In this document: piece by piece, positions 48,948 through 60,120 of the stretch | Numbering within the stretch: the first letter of the stretch is position 1 | Layout of the letters: the number at the start of each line of letters is the position of its first letter | Assembly (NCBI RefSeq): GCF_001592105.1 | Contig: NZ_BCWE01000013.1 | Span: 1-64,000, forward strand | Source: Desulfolucanica intricata | GTDB taxonomy: Bacteria > Bacillota > Desulfotomaculia > Desulfotomaculales > Desulfofarciminaceae | Length of the DNA: 64,000 bases | Reading direction: 5' to 3' | The notes under the pieces: generated by a model | The model's database searches: none | Seen by the model: the letters and a program-made list of their open reading frames with translations, nothing else | Told to the model about the DNA's origin: nothing | Made by a program: the position numbers and the translations under genes

Positions 48948-49172
48948 GAAGTTTTAGGTTATATTAATGTTAAAAAATTTTATTAAATCAACTAACAAAA
49001 CAACTCTATAAAGAAAAAGTATAGCCTTTAAGTTCTTAAATCAATCATTTATTAAACTATGTGTTGACAGGCTTAGGTATTATTTGTTACTATATGTGCC
49101 TTTACAATAATTATAACTAATTTAACTGAACAGCAAAAAAGATGTTTACAGTTTAAATCCGGAAATTTTCCT

Positions 49173-49586
49173 CTAAAACCAGCTTACAACGTATTCAGCA
49201 AATCTCCTAAAGTCATCTGTTTTTTTAAGGCTTTCATATACTATCTTAGGATCAACATCAAGATAGTCATGAACCAGCACATTTCGAAAACCTGCTATTG
49301 ACTTCATAGTAACGGTCAGAGCTTTGGGGAGTAATCCTTCCTCATGCAAAACCGTAAAAATATCTCCATAACCATGAGGGGTGCGGTAGCCCCGGTCAGC
49401 AATAACATGGCTGCCAATATCAATACAAATCTGTGCAGCTACATGCAAATTTCTCTCAGCGCGATCCCGGATACCTTCATTATCCGCAAACTCATCCCAA
49501 CCGACTTCGGATAATTCCGTTAATTTACGTAAAGTTTGTTCCAACTTCAACAAGCGCCTTTCAACCGTTTCTCTGTCAACCACCAA
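49173..49586 (-). CDS. hepT: HEPN-domain toxin (HepT, DUF86)
   Basis: The 137-residue all-helical HEPN RNase carries the full RX4HXY motif: Arg101, His106 and Tyr108 in RNVLVHDY. In the type VII toxin-antitoxin system, MntA adenylylates the Tyr of this motif to silence the toxin. The start is TTG at 49586, 6 nt after AAGGAGG, inside the end of the MNT gene (11-nt overlap), so the two are translationally coupled with the antitoxin first. Confidence 0.9.
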   Translation of the reverse strand: MVVDRETVERRLLKLEQTLRKLTELSEVGWDEFADNEGIRDRAERNLHVAAQICIDIGSHVIADRGYRTPHGYGDIFTVLHEEGLLPKALTVTMKSIAGFRNVLVHDYLDVDPKIVYESLKKTDDFRRFAEYVVSWF

Positions 49587-50046
49587 ACCTGCCCTCCTTG
49601 ATTCTTCTAATTAAACCTTCGTGAATGACCTTTTCAACAGGTTTATAATCAAAATACCGGTCACAGGTCCGCACCTGAAAATTCACCCGCTGGGCTTTTG
49701 CTTCGGGCTTCTCATAAAGAAGTTTTCCTTTACACAAAACCCGGTAGGCTAAAGCCGGTGGCGCCTGGTTTAAAATTACCAGGTCGACTTCATCCGTTTT
49801 AAGTATTGAAGTTGTTGTCGAAAGAATATCTAGTTTTTTTTCAAAGTAAAGCTTACTCGAAAAATCCCGGTCAAGGAGAACAGCCAAATCAATGTCGCTG
49901 ACAGGGGTTTGTTTACCTTCGGCATAGGACCCAAAAAGGTACATTGCTATTATGTCATCATCCCACTTCGCTTTTTCAGCCAGTAACGGAATATATTCTT
50001 CCACATTATGTTCTATTTTTTTAAAACGATACAACTTAATCACCAT
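49576..50046 (-). CDS. mntA: MNT-type nucleotidyltransferase antitoxin (MntA)
   Basis: The 156-residue minimal nucleotidyltransferase has the catalytic GSX10DXD motif: Gly39-Ser40, Asp51 and Asp53 in GSYAEGKQTPVSDID. Paired with the overlapping HEPN gene it forms an MNT/HEPN toxin-antitoxin module; MntA transfers AMP groups to HepT. The start region has overlapping ATG and GTG codons close to AAGGA, so the exact first residue is uncertain by one or two codons. It follows the argH terminator. Confidence 0.88.
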   Translation of the reverse strand: MVIKLYRFKKIEHNVEEYIPLLAEKAKWDDDIIAMYLFGSYAEGKQTPVSDIDLAVLLDRDFSSKLYFEKKLDILSTTTSILKTDEVDLVILNQAPPALAYRVLCKGKLLYEKPEAKAQRVNFQVRTCDRYFDYKPVEKVIHEGLIRRIKEGRFGG

Positions 50047-50053
50047 ATCCTTG

Positions 50054-50090
50054 AAAAAGAGAACCCATAGTTATTTTAATCCGGGTTCCC
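50054..50090 (-). terminator. Terminator of the arginine operon
   Basis: An 8-bp stem with one G-U pair (50059-50066 with 50083-50090) is followed on the minus strand by TTTTTC. It lies 20 nt past the argH stop and just before mntA. Confidence 0.8.
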
Positions 50091-50109
50091 TTTTTTGTTA
50101 CTACAAAAA

Positions 50110-51504
<1,395 letters not shown>

Positions 51505-51520
51505 TTACGAATCCCCCCAT

Positions 51521-52726
51521 CTATCTAAGTCCCGTCTTTTTCTCCATCATAGCCCTTACCTTTAAAGGTAATCCGAAAAGGTTAATAAACCCGGCAGCAT
51601 CCTGCTGGCTGTATACCTCATCCCGCCCGAAGGTAGCCAGTTCTTCATTGTATAAGGAGTAGGGTGACTTTGTTCCGGCAGGAATACAATTACCCTTATA
51701 TAATTTCATCCTGACAGTACCGGTTACCGTCCGCTGGGTTTTTTCCACAAAAGCATCAAGGGCTTCCCTTAACGGTGAGAACCATACCCCGTCATACACC
51801 AGCTCGGCATAACGGGCAGCAACTATTTCCTTAAAATGCAAGGTGGCTCGATCCAGGGTCAGGAGTTCCAGCTCCCTGTGGGCATTGTAAAGTACTGTGC
51901 CACCCGGTGTTTCATAAACACCGCGGGATTTCATACCCACCAAGCGGTTTTCCACCATATCGATAATCCCCACACCGTTTTTCCCTGCGATTTCATTTAA
52001 TTTTTCGATTAAAGTCACTGAGTCACAGGCCGACCCGTCAAGTTTTACAGGGGTACCCTGTTCAAACTCGATTTCCACATAAGCAGGCTGATCAGGTGCT
52101 TTCTCCGGGGGAACAGTCAAAAGGTATAAGTCTTCTTTGGGTTCATTCCAGGGGTCTTCCAGGTCACCACCCTCATGGCTTAAATGCCACAGGTTGCGGT
52201 CCATACTGTAGGGACGTTCCTTGGTTACCGGCACCGGGATACCCCGGGCCTGGGCATAATCAATAGCATCTTCCCTGGAGCGAATATCCCATTCCCGCCA
52301 GGGAGCAATTATTTTTAGATCCGGGTTCAGGGCTTTGATACCCAGCTCAAAGCGCACCTGGTCATTACCCTTACCTGTAGCCCCGTGGGCTATTGCTTCG
52401 GCACCCTCTTTGGCAGCTATTTCCACCAGCTTTTTAGCAATCAGCGGCCTGGCCATAGAAGTGCCCAGGAGATACTTGCTCTCATAAATTGCCCCGGCCC
52501 GTAAAGTAGGATAAATGTATTCTTCCACAAACTCTTTTTTTACATCTTCAATATACAGCTTAGCTGCCCCGCTCTTGACCGCTTTTTCGTGCAAGGGCTC
52601 CAATTCTTCCCCCTGTCCCAAATCGGCAGCCATGGCGATAACCTCATAGCCGTAATTTTCTTTCAGCCAGGGTATAATGATTGATGTATCCAATCCTCCT
52701 GAATATGCAAGGACGACTTTTGCCAT
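51521..52726 (-). CDS. argG: Argininosuccinate synthase
   Basis: The 401-residue ATP-dependent ligase joins citrulline and aspartate. The N-type ATP pyrophosphatase P-loop is AYSGGLDTS (8-16); [13 protein letters not shown] and the Tyr/Ser substrate region [19 protein letters not shown] (140s-180s) follow. The length is standard. It is 16 nt upstream of argH. Confidence 0.98.
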   Translation of the reverse strand: MAKVVLAYSGGLDTSIIIPWLKENYGYEVIAMAADLGQGEELEPLHEKAVKSGAAKLYIEDVKKEFVEEYIYPTLRAGAIYESKYLLGTSMARPLIAKKLVEIAAKEGAEAIAHGATGKGNDQVRFELGIKALNPDLKIIAPWREWDIRSREDAIDYAQARGIPVPVTKERPYSMDRNLWHLSHEGGDLEDPWNEPKEDLYLLTVPPEKAPDQPAYVEIEFEQGTPVKLDGSACDSVTLIEKLNEIAGKNGVGIIDMVENRLVGMKSRGVYETPGGTVLYNAHRELELLTLDRATLHFKEIVAARYAELVYDGVWFSPLREALDAFVEKTQRTVTGTVRMKLYKGNCIPAGTKSPYSLYNEELATFGRDEVYSQQDAAGFINLFGLPLKVRAMMEKKTGLR

Positions 52727-52781
52727 TTATAAAAACGCTCCCCTCTTACGATGAATATCTATATTTCACCCTTTTACAGGC

Positions 52782-53729
52782 TTAATCTTGCATCACTAAA
52801 GCCATAATTGCCTTATGAGCATGCAGGCGGTTTTCTGCCTCATCAAAGACCACTGAGTGAGGGCCGTCAATGATTTCGGCAGTTACCTCCTGACCCCGCT
52901 TGGCCGGCAGGCAATGTAAGAAAATGTAATCCGGCTTGGCATGAAGCACCATTTCAGCATTAACCTGGTAAGCAGACAAAACTTTAGCCCTTTCTTCCTG
53001 CTCCTGTTCCTGCCCCATACTGGCCCAAACATCGGTATAAATCACATCGGCACCGGTTACTGCTGCCACCGGGTCCTCGGTTATTTCAATCACGCTGCCG
53101 GTGGTTTCGGCCGCAGCCCGTGCTTCAGCCACTATCTCCTCCGGCGGCTTGTACCCCGGGGGTGAAGCTATACTGATATTCATTCCGACTTTAGCACAGC
53201 CGTGCATCAACGAGTTAGCCACATTATTCCCGTCTCCTAAAAAGGCCATCTTAAGCCCTGCCAGCTGCCCCTTGTGCTCCAGTACCGTTTGTAGATCCGC
53301 AATTACCTGGGTGGGATGCACCAGGTCGGTTAACCCGTTGATGATTGGGATATCAGCATATTGTGCTAATTCTTCCACATCCGACTGGGCATAGGTTCTA
53401 ATCATAATTCCGTCCAAATAACGCGAAAGGGTTCTGGCCGTATCGGCTATAGTTTCCCCGCGTCCCATCTGTAAATCATTACTGCTCAAAAATAAAGGGT
53501 AACCGCCCAATTGATACATTCCTACCTCAAAAGATACTCTGGTCCGGGTGGAGGATTTTTGAAAAATAAGACCAAGAGTTTTTCCCTTTAAATATTGATG
53601 CGGCTCTCCTTTTTTCAGCATAGCTTTAAGCTCCATTGCCACATCAATAAAGGTTTTCACCTCATCTGAGGTAAAATCTTGAAGGGTTAAGAAGTCCCTC
53701 CCTTTAAAACTTTTCCGAATCGAAGTCAT
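52782..53729 (-). CDS. argF: Ornithine carbamoyltransferase
   Basis: The 315-residue enzyme forms citrulline from ornithine and carbamoyl phosphate. Carbamoyl-phosphate loop SSTRTRVSFE, HPTQVIADL, and the ornithine loop HCLPAKRGQEV are visible. The ATG at 53729 is 7 nt from GGAGG; another ATG two codons upstream is too close to the site. No carbamoyl-phosphate synthase gene is in the operon. Confidence 0.97.
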   Translation of the reverse strand: MTSIRKSFKGRDFLTLQDFTSDEVKTFIDVAMELKAMLKKGEPHQYLKGKTLGLIFQKSSTRTRVSFEVGMYQLGGYPLFLSSNDLQMGRGETIADTARTLSRYLDGIMIRTYAQSDVEELAQYADIPIINGLTDLVHPTQVIADLQTVLEHKGQLAGLKMAFLGDGNNVANSLMHGCAKVGMNISIASPPGYKPPEEIVAEARAAAETTGSVIEITEDPVAAVTGADVIYTDVWASMGQEQEQEERAKVLSAYQVNAEMVLHAKPDYIFLHCLPAKRGQEVTAEIIDGPHSVVFDEAENRLHAHKAIMALVMQD

Positions 53730-53753
53730 AAACATACCTCCAAAACACTTTTA

Positions 53754-54950
53754 TTAATCACTTATACGTTCCAGAGCCTCAACCAGTATTGGCAGGACCC
53801 GGTTTACATCTTCTTCGGAAATAATTAACGGTGGTATAAATCTTAAAACATTCCCGCTCGCACAATTAATTAAAAGCCCTTTTTTCTGGCAATAACTTAC
53901 CACATCCGCACCGGGTTTAGTTAATTGTGCCCCCAGCATTAAACCAAAACCTCTAACATCACAAATAACCGGAAAATTGACCGCCAGCTCTTTTAATTTT
54001 TCTTTAAAATAGCTACCTACCCGCTCAGCATTCTCAATTATGCCTTCTTCAAGCAGAGTGTTTACAGTGGCCAAGCCTGCGGCACAGGCCAGAGGGTTTC
54101 CCCCAAAGGTAGAGGCGTGATCACCCGGCTTAAAGGCACCGGCTGCCTTCTCGGTGGCCATCATGGCCCCGATAGGAAAACCTCCCCCTAAAGCTTTGGC
54201 CAGGGTTACTATATCCGGCTTTAACCCGTAGTGCATATACGCTAAAAATTTTCCGGTTCTCCCCAAACCGGTCTGCACCTCATCAAGGATTAAAAGTAGC
54301 CCGTGCTCCTCACATAATGACTGAACTTGCTCCCAATAATCCCGGGAAGCTACGTTAACCCCGCCCTCACCCTGAATAGGCTCCAGCATAATTGCACAGG
54401 TATGCGGCCCCACAGCTTCTCTTAATGCTTCTATGTCGTTAAAAGGCACATATTTAAATCCTGCCGGCAATGGTTCAAAGCCTTTCCGGTATTTTGGCTG
54501 CCCGGTGGCAGTAATTGCCGCCAGGGTCCGCCCGTGAAAAGAATGCTCGGCGGTAATTATCTCATACTTGTCATCACCATGGTTTAATTTTGCATATTTA
54601 CGTGCCAGTTTGATGGCCGCCTCATTTGCCTCAGCACCGCTGTTACAGAAAAAAACCCGGTCCAGGTCGGAATTATGTACCAACAGTTGAGCCAGTTTTA
54701 CCTGGGACTCAATGTAATAAAGATTAGAACAGTGTATTAGAGTACGGGCCTGCCGCTCGATAGCCTGAGTTACGGCAGGGTGGCAGTGCCCCAGCGCATT
54801 TACAGCTATCCCGGCCACAAAATCCAAATATTCCTTTCCGTCCGCGTCCCAGACCTTAATTCCGTCACCTTTAACTATCGCCATAGGCAGCCGCCCATAG
54901 GTTTGCATAACATACCGGTTACCCAGTTCAATTAATTCCCCGGTCTTCAA
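53754..54950 (-). CDS. argD: Acetylornithine aminotransferase
   Basis: The 398-residue class III PLP transaminase makes N-acetylornithine. Motifs: CNSGAEANEAAIKLAR, LDEVQTGLGRTG, and the PLP Lys in LAKALGGGFPIGA. The start is placed at TTG 54950 (protein begins LKTGELIELGNRY), 7 nt after GGGGGTG, matching the usual N-terminus. The frame opens 7 codons earlier at another TTG without a site. Confidence 0.95.
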   Translation of the reverse strand: MKTGELIELGNRYVMQTYGRLPMAIVKGDGIKVWDADGKEYLDFVAGIAVNALGHCHPAVTQAIERQARTLIHCSNLYYIESQVKLAQLLVHNSDLDRVFFCNSGAEANEAAIKLARKYAKLNHGDDKYEIITAEHSFHGRTLAAITATGQPKYRKGFEPLPAGFKYVPFNDIEALREAVGPHTCAIMLEPIQGEGGVNVASRDYWEQVQSLCEEHGLLLILDEVQTGLGRTGKFLAYMHYGLKPDIVTLAKALGGGFPIGAMMATEKAAGAFKPGDHASTFGGNPLACAAGLATVNTLLEEGIIENAERVGSYFKEKLKELAVNFPVICDVRGFGLMLGAQLTKPGADVVSYCQKKGLLINCASGNVLRFIPPLIISEEDVNRVLPILVEALERISD

Positions 54951-54971
54951 AAAACGTACACCCCCGTTCAA

Positions 54972-55880
54972 TTACGAATCCATTACCATAGTGCCGATTC
55001 CCCGGTCGGTAAAAACCTCCAGCAGGATAGAGTGAGGTACTCTTCCGTCCAAGATGTGTGTTTTTTGTACTCCCCCTTTTAAAGCCGAAATACAGCACTC
55101 TACTTTAGGAATCATGCCCCCGTCAATCACACCCTGTTTAATTAAATCCGGTACGTCCTTTACGCGCAGTATAGATATCAGTGAGGTTAAATCATTTTTA
55201 TCTTTTAAAATACCCTCAACATCAGTGAGAATAATTAATTTATCTGCATTCAACGCTTCGGCCAGCTTTCCGGCAGCGTAATCAGCGTTAACATTATAGC
55301 CTTCTCCACTGTCACCGACAGCTACCGGGGCCACAACCGGTATGTAGCCCTCATCGATTACAGTAGTAACAATCTGTGGATTTACCTGGTTAATATCACC
55401 CACGAACCCGATATCAACTTCTTCCTCCCCGCCATCCGGCAGGCGAACCAAACCCATCTTTTTTACTGCTGTAAATAAATTGGCATCCTTTCCGGAAAGC
55501 CCTACGGCCCGTCCGCCAAAGCGATTAATCAAGGAAACGATGTCTTTATTTATCTTACCCACCAGCACCATTTCTACAATTTCCATAGTTTCCCGGTCAG
55601 TAACCCGCATACCGCCCACAAATTGTGATTCTTTACCAAATTTTTTGAGCATACCGGTTATCTCCGGCCCGCCCCCGTGTACAATTACCGGATGCATACC
55701 AACATATTTCATCAAGACAGCATCGGTCAAAACAGCTTTTTTTAACTCCTCATTGATCATCGCATGCCCACCGTATTTAATAACTACTGTTTTGCCATAA
55801 AATTTCTTAATGTAAGGCAGAGCCTCCACCAGGATCCCCGCCTTGTCCAAGGCAGTTAACAAATTTCCTCTCTCCTTCAT
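54972..55880 (-). CDS. argB: Acetylglutamate kinase
   Basis: The 302-residue amino acid kinase phosphorylates N-acetylglutamate. KYGGHAMI at the start of the fold, HGGGPEI and the [13 protein letters not shown] segment are conserved. The ATG at 55880 has GGAG at 6 nt; a TTG at codon 7 is an alternative. The N-terminal helix ahead of the fold suggests the arginine-sensitive hexameric type, so it may be the feedback point. Confidence 0.96.
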   Translation of the reverse strand: MKERGNLLTALDKAGILVEALPYIKKFYGKTVVIKYGGHAMINEELKKAVLTDAVLMKYVGMHPVIVHGGGPEITGMLKKFGKESQFVGGMRVTDRETMEIVEMVLVGKINKDIVSLINRFGGRAVGLSGKDANLFTAVKKMGLVRLPDGGEEEVDIGFVGDINQVNPQIVTTVIDEGYIPVVAPVAVGDSGEGYNVNADYAAGKLAEALNADKLIILTDVEGILKDKNDLTSLISILRVKDVPDLIKQGVIDGGMIPKVECCISALKGGVQKTHILDGRVPHSILLEVFTDRGIGTMVMDS

Positions 55881-55882
55881 AC

Positions 55883-57100
55883 TTAACTCCGGTAACTTCC
55901 GTTTATTTTTACATAATCATATGTAAGATCACAGCCCCAGGCTGTGGCATCTTCAGATCCGGATTTTAAATCAATTAGAATCTTTATTTCCTTATGCGAC
56001 AGTATTTCGGCAGCCCGCTCCTCACTGAAATGAACAGCACCCCCGTCCCGGGCCACCTGTTCATTTCCTAAGAATATATCTACCTTAACCGGATCAAAAT
56101 CCGCCCCCGAATAACCGGCTGCACATATAATCCGGCCCCAGTTGGCATCCTCCCCAAATATGGCTGCTTTAACCAAATTAGAGGCCGTCACTGCTTTGGC
56201 CACACGTTTAGCATCCTGTTTGGTGGGAGCATTTACTACCTTTACTTCCAGTAATTTAGTGGCCCCCTCACCGTCCCCGGCAATATCCTTAGCTAAACTT
56301 AAGCATACTTCATGCAAAGCAGAGCAAAACAACTCAAATTCCGCTCCCTCAGTTTCGATAAGCTCATTTCCGGCCCGGCCGTTAGCCAGCAGCAGTACCA
56401 TATCATTGGTACTTGTATCCCCGTCTACGGTTATCATATTAAAGGTATCCTCTGTCACTGTCTTTAAGGCCTTTGCCAGCAGAAGCGCAGAGATAGCAGC
56501 GTCCGTGGTTATGAAACCCAACATAGTAGCCATATTGGGATGAATCATTCCGGAACCCTTAGCCATTCCGCCTATGGTTACAGGAACACCGCCCAGCTCA
56601 AATTTGATAGCGATTTGTTTGGGAGTGGTATCGGTAGTCATAATAGCTTCGGCGGCATCCGGGCCTCCTTCAGGGCTAAGTTCCTTAACCCCTTTGGAAA
56701 TGCCCACTAAAATTTTATCCACGGGTAAATTTTGACCAATTACACCTGTTGAGGCCACAAGCACCAGGTTTTCATTAATATCCAGGGCTTCCGCCAGGGC
56801 AGTGGTAGTTCTTATGGCATCCCGCAGTCCCTGGGGACCGTTGCAGGCATTGGCATTTCCGCTGTTAACCAAAACTGCCCGGGCTTCACCGGCAGCAATT
56901 CTTTGCCTGCTTAACTGTACCGGGGCCGCCTGCACTTTATTGGCAGTAAACACCCCTGCCGCGGTACAAGGTGACTCTGAGTAAATAATGGCCAGATCTT
57001 TACTGTCATCTTTTATACCCGCCTGTATGCCACAGGCCAGAAAACCGGAGGGTGCTGTAATTCCACCGGTAACAACTTCTGCTTTATATTCTTTCTCCAA
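55883..57100 (-). CDS. argJ: Bifunctional ornithine acetyltransferase / N-acetylglutamate synthase
   Basis: The 405-residue precursor self-cleaves at the conserved ATML motif ([10 protein letters not shown], nucleophile Thr near 192) into alpha and beta chains. ArgJ recycles the acetyl group from acetylornithine to glutamate and, in bifunctional forms, also uses acetyl-CoA; this explains the absence of argA and argE. The start is TTG at 57100, after AAGGAG. argB begins 2 nt beyond its stop. Confidence 0.97.
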   Translation of the reverse strand: MEKEYKAEVVTGGITAPSGFLACGIQAGIKDDSKDLAIIYSESPCTAAGVFTANKVQAAPVQLSRQRIAAGEARAVLVNSGNANACNGPQGLRDAIRTTTALAEALDINENLVLVASTGVIGQNLPVDKILVGISKGVKELSPEGGPDAAEAIMTTDTTPKQIAIKFELGGVPVTIGGMAKGSGMIHPNMATMLGFITTDAAISALLLAKALKTVTEDTFNMITVDGDTSTNDMVLLLANGRAGNELIETEGAEFELFCSALHEVCLSLAKDIAGDGEGATKLLEVKVVNAPTKQDAKRVAKAVTASNLVKAAIFGEDANWGRIICAAGYSGADFDPVKVDIFLGNEQVARDGGAVHFSEERAAEILSHKEIKILIDLKSGSEDATAWGCDLTYDYVKINGSYRS

Positions 57101-57119
57101 CTTTCAACACTCCTTAAAA

Positions 57120-58160
57120 TTAAGGGTAAATCCCGGGAAACTCCAGGCCGGTAGTTTCATGTAAATTATACATTAAATTCATATTTTGTACAGCCTGCCC
57201 TGCCGCTCCCTTAATCAGGTTATCAATTGCTGACAAAACAACAACTCTGCCGGTACGATCATCCTTCACTATCGATATATCACAGTGATTGGAACCGGTT
57301 ACAGCTTTTGTTTTTGGCAGCATTCCTTCAGGCAGCACTCGTATAAAGGGCTCATTTTTGTAAAATTCCCGGTAGAGCTGTCTTAAATCAAATTCAGCTG
57401 CCCCGGGTTTTAATTTACCATAGATAGTACTTAGAATTCCTCTAATCATCGGGGTTAAATGCGGGGTAAAAGAAATCGTTATTTTTTGCCCGCTAATTTT
57501 ACTCAATTCCTGCTCAATTTCCGGGGTATGTCTGTGAACTCCAACATTATATGCTTTGATGTTTTCGTTTACTTCAGAATAATGAGTATTCAAAGACACC
57601 CCCCGGCCGGCTCCGGATACTCCGGACTTGGAGTCAATAATAATACTGTCAGCCTCAATAAGCCCCCTGTCCAGTAAGGGCGCCAGCCCTAAAACGACAC
57701 TTGTGGGGTAACACCCGGGGTTAGCAAGTACCCTGGCCTGCTTTATTTTTTCCCTGTTAATTTCCGGCAACCCGTAAACAGCTTCCGGCAGCAGCTCCAC
57801 GGCCGTATGCTTAACTTTATACCATTCTTCATAGACTTGGGAATCATCAATCCTAAAATCAGCCCCGAGATCAATAATCTTTTTATTATAACTAAGGGCT
57901 TCCTTTGCCACCGGCATAGCATGACCATGGGGAAGGGCCATAAAAATCACATCTGCTCCGGCAATAAGTTTACTTAAATCCATTTCCTCACAGGTTAAAT
58001 CAATGTATTTATATAAATGGGGATAAACTTCCCAGAAAGGTTGTCCTGCGTAACTTTGTGAGGTTATTGCCGTTATTTCAGTTTCCGGATGGAGGGACAG
58101 GATACGTACCAGCTCTGCTCCGGCATATCCGGTAGCTCCGATTATACAAGCCTTAATCAA
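57120..58160 (-). CDS. argC: N-acetyl-gamma-glutamyl-phosphate reductase
   Basis: The 346-residue NADPH-dependent enzyme reduces acetylglutamyl phosphate to the semialdehyde. GATGYAGAELVRIL is the dinucleotide loop; ANPGCYPTS contains the catalytic Cys; the HRHTPEIEQEL region carries the active-site His. It is the first gene of the argCJBDFGH operon. The start is TTG at 58160, 4 nt after GGAGGTGG, behind the promoter at 58200-58228. Confidence 0.97.
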   Translation of the reverse strand: MIKACIIGATGYAGAELVRILSLHPETEITAITSQSYAGQPFWEVYPHLYKYIDLTCEEMDLSKLIAGADVIFMALPHGHAMPVAKEALSYNKKIIDLGADFRIDDSQVYEEWYKVKHTAVELLPEAVYGLPEINREKIKQARVLANPGCYPTSVVLGLAPLLDRGLIEADSIIIDSKSGVSGAGRGVSLNTHYSEVNENIKAYNVGVHRHTPEIEQELSKISGQKITISFTPHLTPMIRGILSTIYGKLKPGAAEFDLRQLYREFYKNEPFIRVLPEGMLPKTKAVTGSNHCDISIVKDDRTGRVVVLSAIDNLIKGAAGQAVQNMNLMYNLHETTGLEFPGIYP

Positions 58161-58199
58161 AATTCCACCTCCGTCAGATTGTCAAATTCAATATTTATA

Positions 58200-58228
58200 A
58201 TTATACATTCGGCCGCATAATAATACAA
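58200..58228 (-). promoter_or_regulatory. Promoter of the arginine operon
   Basis: On the minus strand TTGTAT (58223-58228), 17 nt and TATAAT (58200-58205) lie 40 nt before argC. AT-rich sequence overlapping and following the -10 is where an ArgR operator would be expected, but no clean ARG box palindrome was found. Confidence 0.75.
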
Positions 58229-58244
58229 TCCTAAAATATAATAA

Positions 58245-58277
58245 CCCTTCCCCCCTTTATATTTTTCGAGGGAAGGG
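58245..58277 (-). terminator. Terminator of the rhomboid gene
   Basis: A perfect 8-bp GC-rich stem (58245-58252 with 58270-58277) is followed on the minus strand by TTATTATATTTTAGG. It lies 18 nt beyond the stop codon. Confidence 0.8.
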
Positions 58278-58294
58278 CTAAAAAGCCTTTATGA

Positions 58295-58942
58295 TTAATA
58301 ATAATATTTTTGCTTTGATGCGAAAAATTTTATTAATAACATTCCGGCAGCAAAGCCACCGATATGTGCCCACCAGGCTACTCCCTGGACACCGCCAAGA
58401 CCGTTTATAAATTGGAGAACAAACCAAAGACCTAAAAATATAACTGCGGGAATACGAACAAAAGTAATAAAAATAAATATAGGAACCAGGGTTAAGACTC
58501 TGGCCCGGGGAAATAAAAGCAAGTAGGCCCCCAATACCCCGGCTATGGCGCCACTGGCCCCCACCACCGGTATCGATGACAAAGGGTCCGCCAGGATATG
58601 GACCAGTGTAGCCGCATAGCCACAAACAAGATAAAACACCAAATATCGCAGGTGTCCCATACGGTCTTCTACATTATCCCCGAAAACCCACAGATAGAGC
58701 ATATTCCCCAGTATATGCAGCCAGCCTCCGTGTAAAAAAATAGCGGAAGTAAACAAATAAAGCTGATTTACCAAAGAAAAGTCTGTAAAGAAATTTCTAG
58801 GTATAACACCATGGGTAAGGATATAGTACTCCAGTATATTATTGGTAACCAGATGAATAAATATAAAAAAGTTTATTATAATCAGGGTTATGTTTACAAT
58901 GGGAAAATGACGCGACGGAACGTCGTCTTTTAAAGGAATCAT
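58295..58942 (-). CDS. Rhomboid-family intramembrane serine protease
   Basis: The 215-residue protein has six predicted membrane spans. The catalytic Ser is in GASGAIAGVLG (near 131) and the catalytic His is in HIGGFAAG (near 193). The HGGWLHILGNMLYLWVFGDNVED stretch (residues 71-93) is the conserved rhomboid loop. It cleaves membrane proteins within the bilayer; substrates are unknown. It stands alone with its own terminator. Confidence 0.93.
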   Translation of the reverse strand: MIPLKDDVPSRHFPIVNITLIIINFFIFIHLVTNNILEYYILTHGVIPRNFFTDFSLVNQLYLFTSAIFLHGGWLHILGNMLYLWVFGDNVEDRMGHLRYLVFYLVCGYAATLVHILADPLSSIPVVGASGAIAGVLGAYLLLFPRARVLTLVPIFIFITFVRIPAVIFLGLWFVLQFINGLGGVQGVAWWAHIGGFAAGMLLIKFFASKQKYYY

Positions 58943-59026
58943 TGAACTCTCCTAAAATAAAGATATATATTTATTTTAGACAATTATATTATTTTTGTGC
59001 ATTAAAAAACAATTATAAATTACATT

Positions 59027-59080
59027 GTGGCAGGAAGATTTTCAATAAAATATTTAATAAAACGACAATCTCCCTGCCAC
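59027..59080 (-). terminator. Terminator after amrS
   Basis: A 14-position stem with one mismatch (59027-59040 with 59067-59080) and a 26-nt AT-rich loop lies 29 nt past the amrS stop. The T-run is weak. Confidence 0.6.
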
Positions 59081-59109
59081 TATTAAAGTATTCCTACAGG
59101 CCCGGTTAA

Positions 59110-60105
59110 TTAAATTAATATATTTATTTTTTCACTGCAGTTCTTACACCTGTGCTCCTGCAGGCCCTTTATTTCAGTTCTATACCCTGAGCGCTCAATT
59201 AAGACCTCCCCACAAGCCGGACAGCGGGTATCACTTAAGTTCAACTCCGGGGCATTTCCCACATAAACATAGGAAAGCTTCTTTCTGGCAATTTCATAGG
59301 CCATTTTAAGTGTTGTAAGAGGAGTAGGTTCTAAATCCAATTTATAATTCGGAAAGTACCTGGAAAAATGGATAGGTATATTTTTATCAACTCCATAAAC
59401 CCAATCAACCAGGGAGTTAATTTCTTCATGGGAATCGTTTAATCCTGTCACAAGAAGTGTGGTCAATTCCACATGGCAGTTTTGGGCCGCAGATACCTCG
59501 ACTGTACGTTTCACCGGTTCAAGGTGCCCGGCACAGGATTTTTTATAATAATTATCGGTAAACCCTTTAACATCTATATTCATGGCGTCAATATAGGGTA
59601 AAAGCTGTCTTAACGGCGTTTCGTTTATATATCCATTGGTTACCAGGACGTTTTTTAAACCGGCTTTTCGGGCCAATTTGGCCGTATCGAGGACAAATTC
59701 ATACCACATGAAGGGTTCGGAATAGGTGTAGGCCAGGCCGGCACAGTTTTCTTTTGACTGCTGTTTGGCCGCACTTACAATCTGTTCAGGGGTTACACTA
59801 ACTGTACGGGGGTCACTATGAGCTATCTCCCAGTTTTGACAAAAACCACATCGTAAATTACACCCGTGGGTACCCAGGGATAAAATATATGTACCGGGAT
59901 AAAAGTGGTAAAGTGGTTTTTTTTCAATGGGATCCAGAGCGTAAGCCGTACACTGCCCGTAATTTATTGCGTAAAGAGTACCCTGATTATTTTTTCGCAC
60001 CCGGCAAAAACCGGATTTTCCTTCCCTAATGGTACACATTTTCGGACACAGACGGCATGCTGTCAGGTCAGCTTCTTTTTTCTCATAAAACAAAGCTTCA
60101 TGCAT
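59110..60105 (-). CDS. amrS: AmmeMemoRadiSam system radical SAM enzyme
   Basis: The 331-residue radical SAM protein has CNLRCGFC (CxxxCxxC, near 82-89) for the SAM cluster. An N-terminal Cys set (CRLCPKMC...GFCRVR) and a C-terminal zinc-ribbon (CPAC...CKNC) flank it. It resembles pyruvate formate-lyase activating-type enzymes and is the radical SAM part of the widely conserved AmmeMemoRadiSam system, whose product is unestablished. It starts 15 nt after the fused AmrB-AmrA gene, so all three parts are encoded in one operon. Confidence 0.92.
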   Translation of the reverse strand: MHEALFYEKKEADLTACRLCPKMCTIREGKSGFCRVRKNNQGTLYAINYGQCTAYALDPIEKKPLYHFYPGTYILSLGTHGCNLRCGFCQNWEIAHSDPRTVSVTPEQIVSAAKQQSKENCAGLAYTYSEPFMWYEFVLDTAKLARKAGLKNVLVTNGYINETPLRQLLPYIDAMNIDVKGFTDNYYKKSCAGHLEPVKRTVEVSAAQNCHVELTTLLVTGLNDSHEEINSLVDWVYGVDKNIPIHFSRYFPNYKLDLEPTPLTTLKMAYEIARKKLSYVYVGNAPELNLSDTRCPACGEVLIERSGYRTEIKGLQEHRCKNCSEKINILI

Positions 60106-60120
60106 ATCAAAATACTCCTT

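Noticed and set aside
58180-58215. ArgR operator before argC
   Set aside because: AT-rich sequence overlaps the -10, but no segment matches the ARG box as a palindrome well enough to call.
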